Origin: Saccharopolyspora erythraea NRRL 2338
Lineage (GTDB): Bacteria > Actinomycetota > Actinomycetes > Mycobacteriales > Pseudonocardiaceae
DNA length: 64,000 bases
NCBI RefSeq assembly: GCF_000062885.1
Contig: NC_009142.1
Location: 4,267,584-4,331,583, forward strand
Reading direction: 5' to 3'
Both the position numbers and the translations under genes were made by a program. The notes below the pieces were generated by a model that was not told where the DNA came from, searched no databases, and worked only from the letters and a program-made list of their open reading frames with translations. Positions within the stretch are counted from its first letter, which is position 1, and each line of letters begins with the position of its first letter. Below are positions 31,604 through 41,450 of the stretch, piece after piece.

Positions 31604-32947
31604 TCACACGACCCGGCGGTGGGCGGCGGCGTCGAACTGGTAGGTCGCGTCGATCACCAGCGGGCACCGCGTGGCCCAGCCGTAGTCGAGTCCGGGGTGG
31701 ACGGTGTGCATGAGGACCAGGTCGCAGTCCTGGCCCGGGTCCGGGACGCTCTGCAGCTCCGTCCCGTCCTCCAGCACCACTTCGGGGATGAGCGGGTCGT
31801 AGTAGGAGACGTGGACCCCCGCCCGGCGCAGGCCGGAGATGATCGGCAGCGCGGGCGACTCGCGCAGGTCCCGCACGCCGGCCTTGTAGCTGACACCGGC
31901 GATCAGCACCCTCGCGCCGCGGGGTGGCACGGCAGCGTCGACCAGTTCCTCCAGGACCCGGCGCACGACCTGGTCCGGCCGGTGCTCGATGGAACGCATC
32001 GCCTGCTCGATCAGCGGCACCCGCACGCCGTGCTCGCGCAGCTGCCACAGCAGGTAGTGCGGGTCGCACGGGATGCAGTGCCCGCCGACGCCGGGACCGG
32101 GGAAGCTGCCGAGGAACCCGTAGGGCTTGGTCCCGGCGGCGATGGTGACCTCGACGGGATCGAGGTCCAGGTCGCGGCAGACGTCGGCGATCTCGTTGGC
32201 CAGCGCCAGGTTCACCGCGCGGAAGATGTTCTCGTAGAGCTTGGTCAGCTCCGCCGCCTCCGGCGAGCCGACCAGGTACACCGAGTCGGTGGTGCGCCCG
32301 ATGACGTGCGCCGCCCGCTCCGCGCAGGACCTCGTGACGCCACCCACGATGCGCGGGGTCTCCCGCTGGGTGTGGTCGAGGTTGCCGGGGTCGATGCGCT
32401 CCGGGCTGAAGGCCACGTGCACGTCGGTGCCCACCCGCAGCCCGCGCCTGCGCAGCGGCTCCACCAGCAGCATCCGGGTGGTGCCGACGAACGTGGTCGA
32501 GGTGAGGATGATCGTCTGCCCGTTGCGCACGTGGGCGACGACGCTCTCGCACGCCGCGCGCAGCGCCGAGAGATCGGGAGTGCGGTCCTCGTCGACGGGC
32601 GTGGGCACGCACACGATGACCGTGTCGGCTTCGGTCAGCACCGCCGCGTTGTCCGAGAGCCGCAGCGCGCCCGACTCCAGCACCTCGGCCAGCCCCCGTC
32701 GCTGCGCCTCCGGCAGGTCGACCTCACCCGCCCGGATCTCGGTCAGCCGCCGCGCGCTGGTGTCCAGACCGGTGACCCGCGCTCCGCACGCCGCGAGCGA
32801 GTAGGCCGTGGGCAGTCCGACGTAACCCAGACCGACTACCGCGACGGGTTCGCCGACGTGGGCGTTGCGCCGTATGAACGGGACCAGCCGTTCGAAGAGC
32901 TGGTGCTCCCTGCCGTTGACGGCCAGGGCGAGTGGACTTGCGGTCAC
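31604..32947 (-). CDS. Nucleotide-sugar 6-dehydrogenase (UDP-glucose/UDP-GlcNAc type)
   Basis: 447 aa. N-terminal NAD domain VAVVGLGYVGLPTAYSLA, middle domain with AFSPERIDPGN and KLYENIFRAVNLALANE, and the active-site cysteine loop GPGVGGHCIPCDPHYL near residue 290. The four-electron oxidation of a UDP-sugar gives a UDP-uronic acid. The sequence looks closer to the UDP-N-acetylhexosamine dehydrogenase branch (WbpA/WecC-like) than to Ugd, though this is judgement. GTG start with GGGAGG 4 nt upstream. First gene after a 99-nt gap from the deacetylase. Confidence 0.9.
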   Translation of the reverse strand: MTASPLALAVNGREHQLFERLVPFIRRNAHVGEPVAVVGLGYVGLPTAYSLAACGARVTGLDTSARRLTEIRAGEVDLPEAQRRGLAEVLESGALRLSDNAAVLTEADTVIVCVPTPVDEDRTPDLSALRAACESVVAHVRNGQTIILTSTTFVGTTRMLLVEPLRRRGLRVGTDVHVAFSPERIDPGNLDHTQRETPRIVGGVTRSCAERAAHVIGRTTDSVYLVGSPEAAELTKLYENIFRAVNLALANEIADVCRDLDLDPVEVTIAAGTKPYGFLGSFPGPGVGGHCIPCDPHYLLWQLREHGVRVPLIEQAMRSIEHRPDQVVRRVLEELVDAAVPPRGARVLIAGVSYKAGVRDLRESPALPIISGLRRAGVHVSYYDPLIPEVVLEDGTELQSVPDPGQDCDLVLMHTVHPGLDYGWATRCPLVIDATYQFDAAAHRRVV

Positions 32948-33046
32948 GATCCCTCCCAGTTCATGCGCGCGTTTCCGCCTGAATCCGGCTACGAGAACCG
33001 TCGCACCCGCGTCTGCCGCGGCCCTCCTCCAACGGGGTTAGTGCGA

Positions 33047-33793
33047 CTACCGAAATGACAGGAGTTCGGTTACCCCCATCTCGTGACGGACCCGCTTGGC
33101 CAGCAGCCTGAGGTGGCCGTCGCTGTCGCCGACGTAGGTGCGCGGGAGCGCGTGCCTGCCGGTCAGCGGCGAGTACCAGATCGCGCACCCGTAGTCGTAG
33201 CCGCAGTCGCGCACCGCGTCGCGCACCCGCCGGCTCAGGTCCCCGTAGGGGTAGCAGAACCCGCCGACGTCCTGACCGGACAGGGTGCGCAGCACCTCGC
33301 GGCTGCCCGCCACCTCCTCCGCCAGCTCGTCGTCGTCCAGTTCGGACAGGCGGCGGTGCAGCATGCCGTGCGAGCCGATCTCCATCCCGGCCAGGACGGC
33401 CTGCTCGACCTGCTCGGAGGTCATCAACGGCTTGCGCGGCCCGTCCGGGTCCCAGACGTTGCTGCCGCCGAGCCTGCCTGCGATGACGAACACGGTCGCG
33501 GTGAAGCCGTGCCGCCGCAGGGCGGGCACGACGTGGTGCATGAAGTCCTGGTAGCCGTCGTCGAAGGTCAGGCCGACCAGGCCGCGCGGGTCGTCGGCCG
33601 CCATCAGCTCGCCCATCGACACGCCCCGCAGCCCGCGGCGCTCCAGCCACCGCAGCTGCCGCTCGAACCGGGCGGGGTCCACCGTCACCCGGTAGGGGTC
33701 TTGCGCGTACTCGGAAACCGAGTGGTACATCAGCACGTACGGCAGCGCGCGCCCCGATGGGGCCGCGATCTGCTCCTGAACGGTCCAGGCCAT
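33047..33793 (-). CDS. Polysaccharide deacetylase (NodB domain, carbohydrate esterase 4)
   Basis: 248 aa. The NodB motif 1 LTFDDGYQDF is near residue 74, with the catalytic and metal Asp residues, and motif 2 GSHGMLHRR near residue 142 supplies the metal histidines. A later FCYPYGDLS matches motif 3. No signal peptide is apparent, so it may act in the cytoplasm or be exported without a classical leader. It removes N-acetyl (or O-acetyl) groups from sugars. ATG at 33793; first gene of the exopolysaccharide run and adjacent to an inserted element upstream. Confidence 0.88.
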   Translation of the reverse strand: MAWTVQEQIAAPSGRALPYVLMYHSVSEYAQDPYRVTVDPARFERQLRWLERRGLRGVSMGELMAADDPRGLVGLTFDDGYQDFMHHVVPALRRHGFTATVFVIAGRLGGSNVWDPDGPRKPLMTSEQVEQAVLAGMEIGSHGMLHRRLSELDDDELAEEVAGSREVLRTLSGQDVGGFCYPYGDLSRRVRDAVRDCGYDYGCAIWYSPLTGRHALPRTYVGDSDGHLRLLAKRVRHEMGVTELLSFR

Positions 33794-33919
33794 GGCTACG
33801 CCGTCCCCCCTCGGCTCCAGGTCACGCCGGAACCGTAGGCATGCGACGGGGACGGGCGGATCGGGTCGACGGGGTAACCCCGCTACCGCATCGGCACGAG
33901 GAGGCGGGCGCGCAGTCGC
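33794..33919 (-). promoter_or_regulatory. Upstream region of the exopolysaccharide cluster
   Basis: Contains an inverted repeat CGGGG-TAA-CCCCG at 33870-33882 about 77 nt before the deacetylase start. The larger motif ACGGGGT...CTACCG (33869-33888) has a similar copy at 33032-33052, upstream of the dehydrogenase gene. These may be shared operator or promoter elements. No -10/-35 pair is clear. The left end of the inserted element lies at or beyond 33890. Confidence 0.3.
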
Positions 33920-34192
33920 TCAGGGAAGTGGCTTCAGGACTTCCAAGCTCTGGGCTACCCGTACGCGGCGGGCTACCAAGACGCGGTGCAGTGCTTCGCT
34001 CTTCAGGGCGGGGTGAAGCAGCGCACCGCGGGGTCTTTGCACATGAGGCGGGAGAGACGCCTCTTCCAGCCGGGTGAGCTGGCGGCCGTTGAAGGCTCCG
34101 TATCGGTACTTGATCACGAAAACCAAGTGTGCGTGGAGCATGAAAAACAGTGTTCTCCAGTGCGCATATCCCCGCAATTGGCCATGAACCAT
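33920..34192 (-). pseudogene. tnpA: Truncated Y1 transposase TnpA (IS200/IS605 family)
   Basis: Only the first 45 or so residues look like TnpA: FMLHAHLVFVIKYRYGAF followed by NGRQLTRLEE. After this the sequence no longer resembles the family; the HUH motif and the catalytic tyrosine are absent. The remaining frame to 33920 is probably element-end sequence. It is divergent from tnpB, the IS605-like arrangement. Non-functional on this evidence. Confidence 0.7.
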
Positions 34193-34209
34193 GGCTATAT
34201 GATCAAGGT

Positions 34210-35436
34210 GTGCGGCTTCGGTATGGCTTCCGCTTGTACCCGACGCTTGGTCAGCAAACCGCGCTGGCGAAGGCGTTCGGGTGTGCTCGTGTGGTGTTCA
34301 ACGACGCCATCGCGGCACGCCGGGACGCCGACATCGAAGGGCTTCCCGCGCCGAAGTCCGCCGAGCTGTCCAGGACGCTGATCACCGCCGCGAAGAAGAC
34401 CCCCGGCCGGTCCTGGCTGGGTGAGGTGTCGGCCGTGGTACTGCAACAGTCGTTGCGGGACGCAGAGCGGGCTTTCAAGAACTTCTTCGACTCGATCAGT
34501 GGTAAGCGCAAGGGCCGCAAGATGGGGGCACCGAGGTTCAAGACACGCCGTGACCGGCGGCAATCGATCCGGTTTACCGCCAACGCCCGCTGGTCGATCA
34601 CGCTGGGCGGGAAACTCCGTTTGCCGAAGATCGGCGATGTGCCGGTGTGCTGGTCTCGCCAGCTGCCCTCAACGCCGTCGAGCGTGACCGTGATCAAGGA
34701 CTCCGCCGGACGGTACTTCGCGTATTTCGTGATCGACACCAACCCCGAACCCATCACCGGTGACGCCCCGGAAATCGGGATCGACCTCGGACTGGGGCAC
34801 TTCGCGGTCCTGTCGGACGGAACCAAGATTGCTGCGCCGAGGTTCCTGCGCAAGGCGGAGAAGAAGCTCAAGCGGGCACAGCAAGACCTCTCCCGCAAGC
34901 AGAAAGGGTCGAACAACAGAGACAAAGCCAGGGTCAAGATGGCTCGCGCTCACGCGCGGGTCGCCGACGCGCGACGCGAGTTCCACCACCAGCTGTCCAC
35001 CCGGCTGATTCGCGAGAACCAAGCGATCGCGGTGGAAGACCTGGCGGTGTCGAGACTGGCACGCACTCGCCTGGCCAAGTCCGTCCACGACGCCGGATGG
35101 TCGTCGTTCGTGTCGATGCTCGAATACAAAGCCGCCCTCCACGGACGGAAGGTGACCCGCATCGGCAGGTTCGAACCCACCACGCGGACTTGCTCGAACT
35201 GCGGGGCGAAAGACGTGCCCAAGCCGCTGCACGTACGCACCTGGCAATGCCAGGAGTGCGGTGTGTGGCTGGACCGGGATATCAACGCGGCGGTCAACGT
35301 CGCGAAGGCCGCTGGACTGGCGGTGACAGCCTGTGAAGCGCATGTAAGACCCGAAATCGTTCGGGCTGAGCGCGGTGAAACAGGAACCCACCGAAGCGAC
35401 CTGGCGGCGCGAAGCCCACGCCGCCAGACGCGGTAG
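34210..35436 (+). CDS. tnpB: TnpB, RNA-guided nuclease of an IS200/IS605-type element
   Basis: 408 aa, typical length. N-terminal helix-turn-helix-like start (YGFRLYPTLGQQ), OB/WED-like middle, and a split RuvC nuclease with Asp192 in IGIDLGLGHF, Glu276 in AVEDLAV and Asp357 in WLDRDINAAVNV. A zinc finger (CSNCG...CQECG) lies between the last two. All key residues are intact, so nuclease activity guided by an RNA from the element's right end is plausible. The GTG at 34210 gives the family N-terminus; the frame is open to 34150. Codon use and GC are slightly lower than in neighbours. Confidence 0.9.
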   Translation: MRLRYGFRLYPTLGQQTALAKAFGCARVVFNDAIAARRDADIEGLPAPKSAELSRTLITAAKKTPGRSWLGEVSAVVLQQSLRDAERAFKNFFDSISGKRKGRKMGAPRFKTRRDRRQSIRFTANARWSITLGGKLRLPKIGDVPVCWSRQLPSTPSSVTVIKDSAGRYFAYFVIDTNPEPITGDAPEIGIDLGLGHFAVLSDGTKIAAPRFLRKAEKKLKRAQQDLSRKQKGSNNRDKARVKMARAHARVADARREFHHQLSTRLIRENQAIAVEDLAVSRLARTRLAKSVHDAGWSSFVSMLEYKAALHGRKVTRIGRFEPTTRTCSNCGAKDVPKPLHVRTWQCQECGVWLDRDINAAVNVAKAAGLAVTACEAHVRPEIVRAERGETGTHRSDLAARSPRRQTR

Positions 35437-35470
35437 GAATCACCGGACCTCAAACCGGTGAGGACGTCAA
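35340..35470 (+). ncRNA. Probable guide RNA (omega/reRNA) scaffold at the element's right end
   Basis: In this family the guide RNA scaffold spans the 3' end of tnpB and the right end, with the guide in the flanking DNA. Here the tnpB 3' end runs into the hairpin at 35440-35461 and the end at GTCAA (35470). A guide would then begin AACTCCCCGTACTC, inside the 3' end of the amidohydrolase gene. The 5' limit is arbitrary. Confidence 0.4.
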
Positions 35471-37194
35471 AACTCCCCGTACTCCCCCACCCTGCGGCCG
35501 GCCACCCAGGTCTGCAGGACGCGGGTCTGCCAGCGGTGCCGGCCCGCCGGTGGTTGCAGCGGGTCCTGGTCGAGGACGACGAAGTCCGCCCACCTGCCCG
35601 GTTCCAGGGTGCCCAGCACCCGTTCCTGGTGCGCGGCGAAGACGGCGTCGCCGGTGAAGGTGCGCAGCGCTTCGACAGGCGTCATGGCCTGCTCGGCGTA
35701 CCAGCCGCCGTGCGGGCGGCCCTCGCGGTCGGTGCGGGTGACCGCGGCGTGCAGCCCGTCGAACGGGTTGTGCGAGGAGACCGGGAAGTCGGATCCGGAG
35801 GCGATGGTGATGCCCTGGTCGAGGATGGCCCGCCAGGCGTAGGCGCCCGCCATCCGCTCGAGTCCGATGCGCGACTCGGCCATGTTCATGTCGTCGGTCG
35901 CGTGCACCGGCTGCATCGAGGCGATGACGCCGAGGCGCCGCAGCCTCGGTATGTCCGATGTGGACATGACCTGGGCGTGCTCGACCCGGTGCCGCATGCG
36001 GTTCCCCGTCGCGGCGAGCGCGGCCTCGTAGGCGTCGAGGACCATCCGGTTGCCGGCGTCGCCGATCGCGTGCGTGGCAACCTGGTAGCCCGCCCGCATC
36101 ACCGCGGTGACGCGCCGCCCGAGCTCGGCGGCGTCCATCTGCGGCAGGCCCGAGTTCCCCGGATCGTCGGCGTATGGCCGCAGCAACGCGGCGCCGTGGC
36201 TTCCCAGCGCGCCGTCGACGTAGAGCTTCACCGTGCCCACGCGCAGCACGTCGCCGGCGACCGAGTCGCGGCGCGCGTCCGCCCCGATTTCGGCGAACGC
36301 GTCCCAGGTCAGAAACGAGTTGGTGCGGATGGTCAGCTCGCCGGAGGCGGCGAGCCCGTGCAGCACCGCGAGTTCGGCCGCGCCGGTGCCCGCGTCGCTG
36401 ATCCCGGTGAGCCCCACTTCGTGCAACTTGCTCTGCGCCGCCAGGAACCGCCGCCTGAGGTCCTCGGTGGTCGGCTGCGGCAGGTGCCGTTCGACGAGGT
36501 CCTGCGCCGCGTCCACCAGCGCACCGGTCGGCGCGCCGTCGGCGCCGCGCACGATCTCCCCGCCGGGTGGGGTCGGCGTCGCCGCCCCGACCCCCGCTTC
36601 CCGCAGCGCCGCCGTGTTCGCCACGCCCGCGTGCCCGTCGACGCGCACCAGCCACACCGGGCGGTCCGCGACCACGGCGTCGAGGTCGGCGGCGCCGGGC
36701 AGCCTGCCGAGGCCCCACACGACGTCGTTCCAGCCGCGGCCGGTGATCCAGCGCTTGTCCGGGTTCTGCTCGGCGTGCGCCCTGAGCGCCCGCATCGCCT
36801 CCTCCAGCGACCTGGTGCCGGCCAGGTCGAGCTGGGTCGTGTTGGCGCCGAGGCCGCCGAAGTGCCCGTGCGCGTCGTGGAGGCCGGGGATGACGACCCG
36901 CCCCTTGCCGTCCACCCGGGTGGCGCCACCGGCGTTGGCCACGTCCAGCCCGGCGACCCGGCCGTCCGGCCCGACGAGCAGGTTGGTGAACTCGCGGGTT
37001 CCGTCCGCGGTGAGCGTGATGCCTTTGACGTTGTCGATGAGCGTCGGCCCGGCCGGCGGGCGTGGGCCACCCGGCGACTGCGGGGCGCAGCCCGAACCGA
37101 GCAGCCCGCCGGTGGCGGTCAGCCCCACGAGCGCGAGGAAACGGGACCGGCTGAGACGGGGTTGCGGAGCAGGTCGGCAGCACGCCTCGCACAT
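35467..37194 (-). CDS. Secreted amidohydrolase (YtcJ-like, metal-dependent)
   Basis: 575 aa. N-terminal export signal with a twin-arginine-poor but lipobox-like end (LTATGGLLGSGCAP), so probably a lipoprotein. Amidohydrolase 3 family features: GLHDAHGHFGGLG (metal HxH), VKLYVDGALGSHGA, VATHAIGDAGN, RHRVEHAQVMS and SGSDFPV. Substrate unknown; relatives act on amides or formyl groups. ATG at 37194 follows AGGAGG at 7 nt. The stop codon (35467-35469) lies inside the right end of the inserted element, so the last residue or two and the stop are probably derived from the insertion. Confidence 0.87.
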   Translation of the reverse strand: MCEACCRPAPQPRLSRSRFLALVGLTATGGLLGSGCAPQSPGGPRPPAGPTLIDNVKGITLTADGTREFTNLLVGPDGRVAGLDVANAGGATRVDGKGRVVIPGLHDAHGHFGGLGANTTQLDLAGTRSLEEAMRALRAHAEQNPDKRWITGRGWNDVVWGLGRLPGAADLDAVVADRPVWLVRVDGHAGVANTAALREAGVGAATPTPPGGEIVRGADGAPTGALVDAAQDLVERHLPQPTTEDLRRRFLAAQSKLHEVGLTGISDAGTGAAELAVLHGLAASGELTIRTNSFLTWDAFAEIGADARRDSVAGDVLRVGTVKLYVDGALGSHGAALLRPYADDPGNSGLPQMDAAELGRRVTAVMRAGYQVATHAIGDAGNRMVLDAYEAALAATGNRMRHRVEHAQVMSTSDIPRLRRLGVIASMQPVHATDDMNMAESRIGLERMAGAYAWRAILDQGITIASGSDFPVSSHNPFDGLHAAVTRTDREGRPHGGWYAEQAMTPVEALRTFTGDAVFAAHQERVLGTLEPGRWADFVVLDQDPLQPPAGRHRWQTRVLQTWVAGRRVGEYGEF

Positions 37195-37486
37195 CGCAAA
37201 CCTCCTGGAGCGGACATCCGCGTCGATCATCGAAGGCTATGGAGCCGGGTTTGGCCGGTCAACCAAGCGGTTCGGCGGACAGCACCCGCGACCACGTGTT
37301 CTGCTTGCGCCCAGGACAAGCTCCCCTGTGCCTGGAAGAACCAGCAGCAGGGCTGCGGTGCTTCGAGTCGGCCTTGCCGCACTCGACCACCAGGTTCCCC
37401 GGGAGTACGCCGCAGAGCGGGAACCCGCGCAATGCGAACAGAGGGGCGGCACCAGCGGATGCACCCGCCCTTCTGGAGGTGTACTC
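37195..37486. other. Intergenic region, amidohydrolase / F420 oxidoreductase
   Basis: 292 bp between divergent starts. It must contain both promoters. Short frames cross it on both strands, but none has a ribosome site or recognisable protein features. No operator-like repeat was noticed. Confidence 0.4.
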
Positions 37487-38308
37487 GTGAAGATCGGCCT
37501 CGGCCTGCCCATCAGCGACCCCGCCGGCCTGTTGTCGTGGGCGCGGCGCGCGGACACCGGCCCGTTCAGCACCCTCGGCCTGCTCGACCGGCTGGTGTTC
37601 GACAACCCCGAACCACTCGTCGCGCTCGCGGCCCTCGCCGGAGCCACCGAACGCATCCGCGTGCAGACGGAGGTGCTGCTCGCCCCGCTGCGCCAGACGC
37701 CGCTGCCGGCCAAGCAGATCGCGACGCTGGCGAGGACGAGCGGTTCGCGCCGCACCCTCGGCATCGGCATCGGCATCGGCGGACGCGAGTACGACTTCCT
37801 CGCCGTCCGCGCCGACATCCGCCGCCACGGACGCGTTCTCGACGCCCAGATGGCCCGAGCTGCACCGGCTGTGGGCGGGCGAGGCGTGTGGTGACGTGGT
37901 CAGGCCGTTCGAACGTCCTGAGGTGCTGTTCGGCGGGTTCGTCCCGTCGGCCGTCGACCGCGTCGGCAGGTGGGGCGACGGGTTCCTCGGCGCAGGCCCG
38001 TTGGAGTACGCCGAACGCACGTTCCGGCTGGCCGAGGCGTCCTGGCGGGAGCACGGCCGCCCCGGACGCCCGCGTCTGGTCGGCCAGGTCAACGCCGCCA
38101 TCGGCCCGGACCAGGTCGTCGAACAGGCCAGGACGGCCATCACCACGTACTACGGCCAGAGCTACTTCGCCGACCCGACGGCGAGCACCCCGGCCGGAAT
38201 CCGCGCCGCGATCAGCAGCTCGGCGACCTCGGCGCCCAGGCGGTGGTCCTGCACTGCTGGCCCGCCGACGTCGGCCAGGTCGACCGGCTGGCCGACCTCA
38301 TCGCCTGA
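37487..38308 (+). pseudogene. LLM-class F420-dependent oxidoreductase with two frameshifts
   Basis: GTG start with GGAGGT 6 nt upstream. The first part (IGLGLPISDPAGLLSWARR, GIGIGIGGREYDF) is the luciferase-like N-terminus. Near 37853-37856 the frame changes; ELHRLW...PEVLFGGFVPSAVDRVGRWGDGF continues in another frame. Near 38214-38219 it changes again, and LGDLGAQAVVLHCWPADV ends at the stop at 38308 in the first frame. Two corrections restore a normal family protein of about 273 aa. The cofactor assignment to F420 follows from the family in actinomycetes. Confidence 0.85.
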
Positions 38309-38315
38309 GCGGAAG

Positions 38316-38352
38316 GCGCGGGCCCCGGGGAACGCATCCCCGGGGCCCGCGC
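38316..38352. terminator. Bidirectional terminator between the F420 pseudogene and korB
   Basis: A perfect 15-bp inverted repeat (38316-38330 with 38338-38352, 7-nt loop) lies between two convergent stops, 7 nt after one and 10 nt before the other. It can serve both strands. Confidence 0.85.
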
Positions 38353-38362
38353 GGTCCGCGAC

Positions 38363-39423
38363 TCAGATCGTCCAGGTGTCCCGGCCGGTGAGCAGCCCCT
38401 GGAGGTTGGGCGGGTTGCTGTGCGCGGCTTCGGCGAGCTGCGCCCGCGCCAGATCGTCGTAGGTCGCGCGCTGGACCGAGCGGAAAACGCCGGTGACGGT
38501 CGGGTCGAGGTCCTGGGCGCCCAGGCGCGACAGCGCGAACGCCTGCGACGGGTCCTCCCGCTCGGCGTCGTGCACCACCACGTCGGACTCGTCCACTTCC
38601 GAGAACTTGGCGACCCGGAAGTCGCCGCCGCCGTCGCGGACCACCGCCAGCCGCTCGTCCTGCGGCCCGAAGACGATCGGCTCGCCGTGCTTGAGCGGGA
38701 TGATCCGGCGCTGCTTCTCGTCGTTGTCCTTGAGGACGTCGAACGCGCCGTCGTTGAAGATCGGGCAGTTCTGGTAGATCTCCACCAGCGCGCTGCCCCG
38801 GTGCTCGGCCGCCGCGCGCAGCGTCTCGGTCACGTGCGCTCGGTCGGAGTCGACCGTGCGGGCCACGAAGCTCGCCTCCGCACCCAGCGCCAGCGAGACC
38901 GGGTTGAACGGGTGGTCCAGCGAGCCCGCCGGGGTCGACTTGGTGACCTTGCCGACCTCGCTGGTGGGCGAGTACTGGCCCTTGGTCAGCCCGTAGATCC
39001 GGTTGTTGAACAGCAGGATCTTGAGGTTGACGTTGCGCCGCAGCGCGTGGATCAGGTGGTTGCCGCCGATGGAGAGCGCGTCGCCGTCACCGGTGACCAC
39101 CCACACCGACAGGTCCGGCCGCGCGGTCGCGAGCCCGGTGGCGATCGCGGGCGCCCGGCCGTGGATGGAGTGCATCCCGTAGGTGTTCATGTAGTACGGG
39201 AACCGGCTGGAGCAGCCGATGCCCGAGACGAACACGATGTTCTCGCGCTTGAGGCCCAGCGTCGGCATGAAGCTCTGCACCGCGTTGAGGACGATGTAGT
39301 CGCCGCAACCGGGGCACCACCGGACCTCCTGGTCCGACTTGTAGTCCTTGGCCGACTGCTTCTCCTCGGAGACCGGCACCCCGGCCAGGCCCCCGAGGGC
39401 GGGAAAGCCCAGGTCCGTCGTGG

Positions 39424-39427
<4 letters not shown>
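38363..39427 (-). CDS. korB: 2-oxoacid:ferredoxin oxidoreductase, beta subunit
   Basis: 354 aa. Carries the TPP site (TGDGDALSIGGNH) and cysteines for one [4Fe-4S] cluster (CPGCGDY, SGIGCSS and a later NCPIFND). With KorA it oxidises 2-oxoglutarate (or another 2-oxoacid) to the acyl-CoA while reducing ferredoxin. In actinobacteria KorAB supports or replaces 2-oxoglutarate dehydrogenase. The ATG overlaps the korA stop by 4 nt. No ferredoxin gene is adjacent. Confidence 0.92.
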
Positions 39428-41340
<1,913 letters not shown>

Positions 41341-41450
41341 CAATTGACCCGTTCCCTTTCACCGTGCCGGCAACGTCCGCGCACGCGGACGATCCCGAGG
41401 CCGACGATACAGCCCCTGGCGGCGTTCCTACCGCGAGTAGGGCGGGCCGA

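Larger units (their letters stand above)
33890..35470 (+). mobile_element. IS200/IS605-type element with divergent tnpA remnant and tnpB
   Basis: A tnpB gene on the plus strand, a decayed tnpA start on the minus strand, no target duplication, and a subterminal right-end hairpin (stem 35440-35446 with 35455-35461, loop of 8) followed by GTCAA at the end. The left boundary is not fixed; a CTTC...GAAG segment near 33992-34016 resembles the subterminal repeats of such elements. Right boundary at about 35470 is judged from the typical terminal sequence. With no working TnpA it cannot move by itself. Confidence 0.75.

Noticed and set aside
29106-32612. 1168-aa fusion protein ending in the flavoprotein
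   Set aside because: Only the last 411 residues are protein-like; the rest shadows the ATP-grasp and dehydrogenase genes in another frame.
23181-33793. Secondary-metabolite (PKS/NRPS) cluster
   Set aside because: No ketosynthase, adenylation-thiolation or terpene synthase domains occur; the gene set is carbohydrate-related.
37259-38146. 295-aa minus-strand gene opposite the F420 oxidoreductase
   Set aside because: It exists only as the antisense of the broken plus-strand gene, whose segments match a known family.
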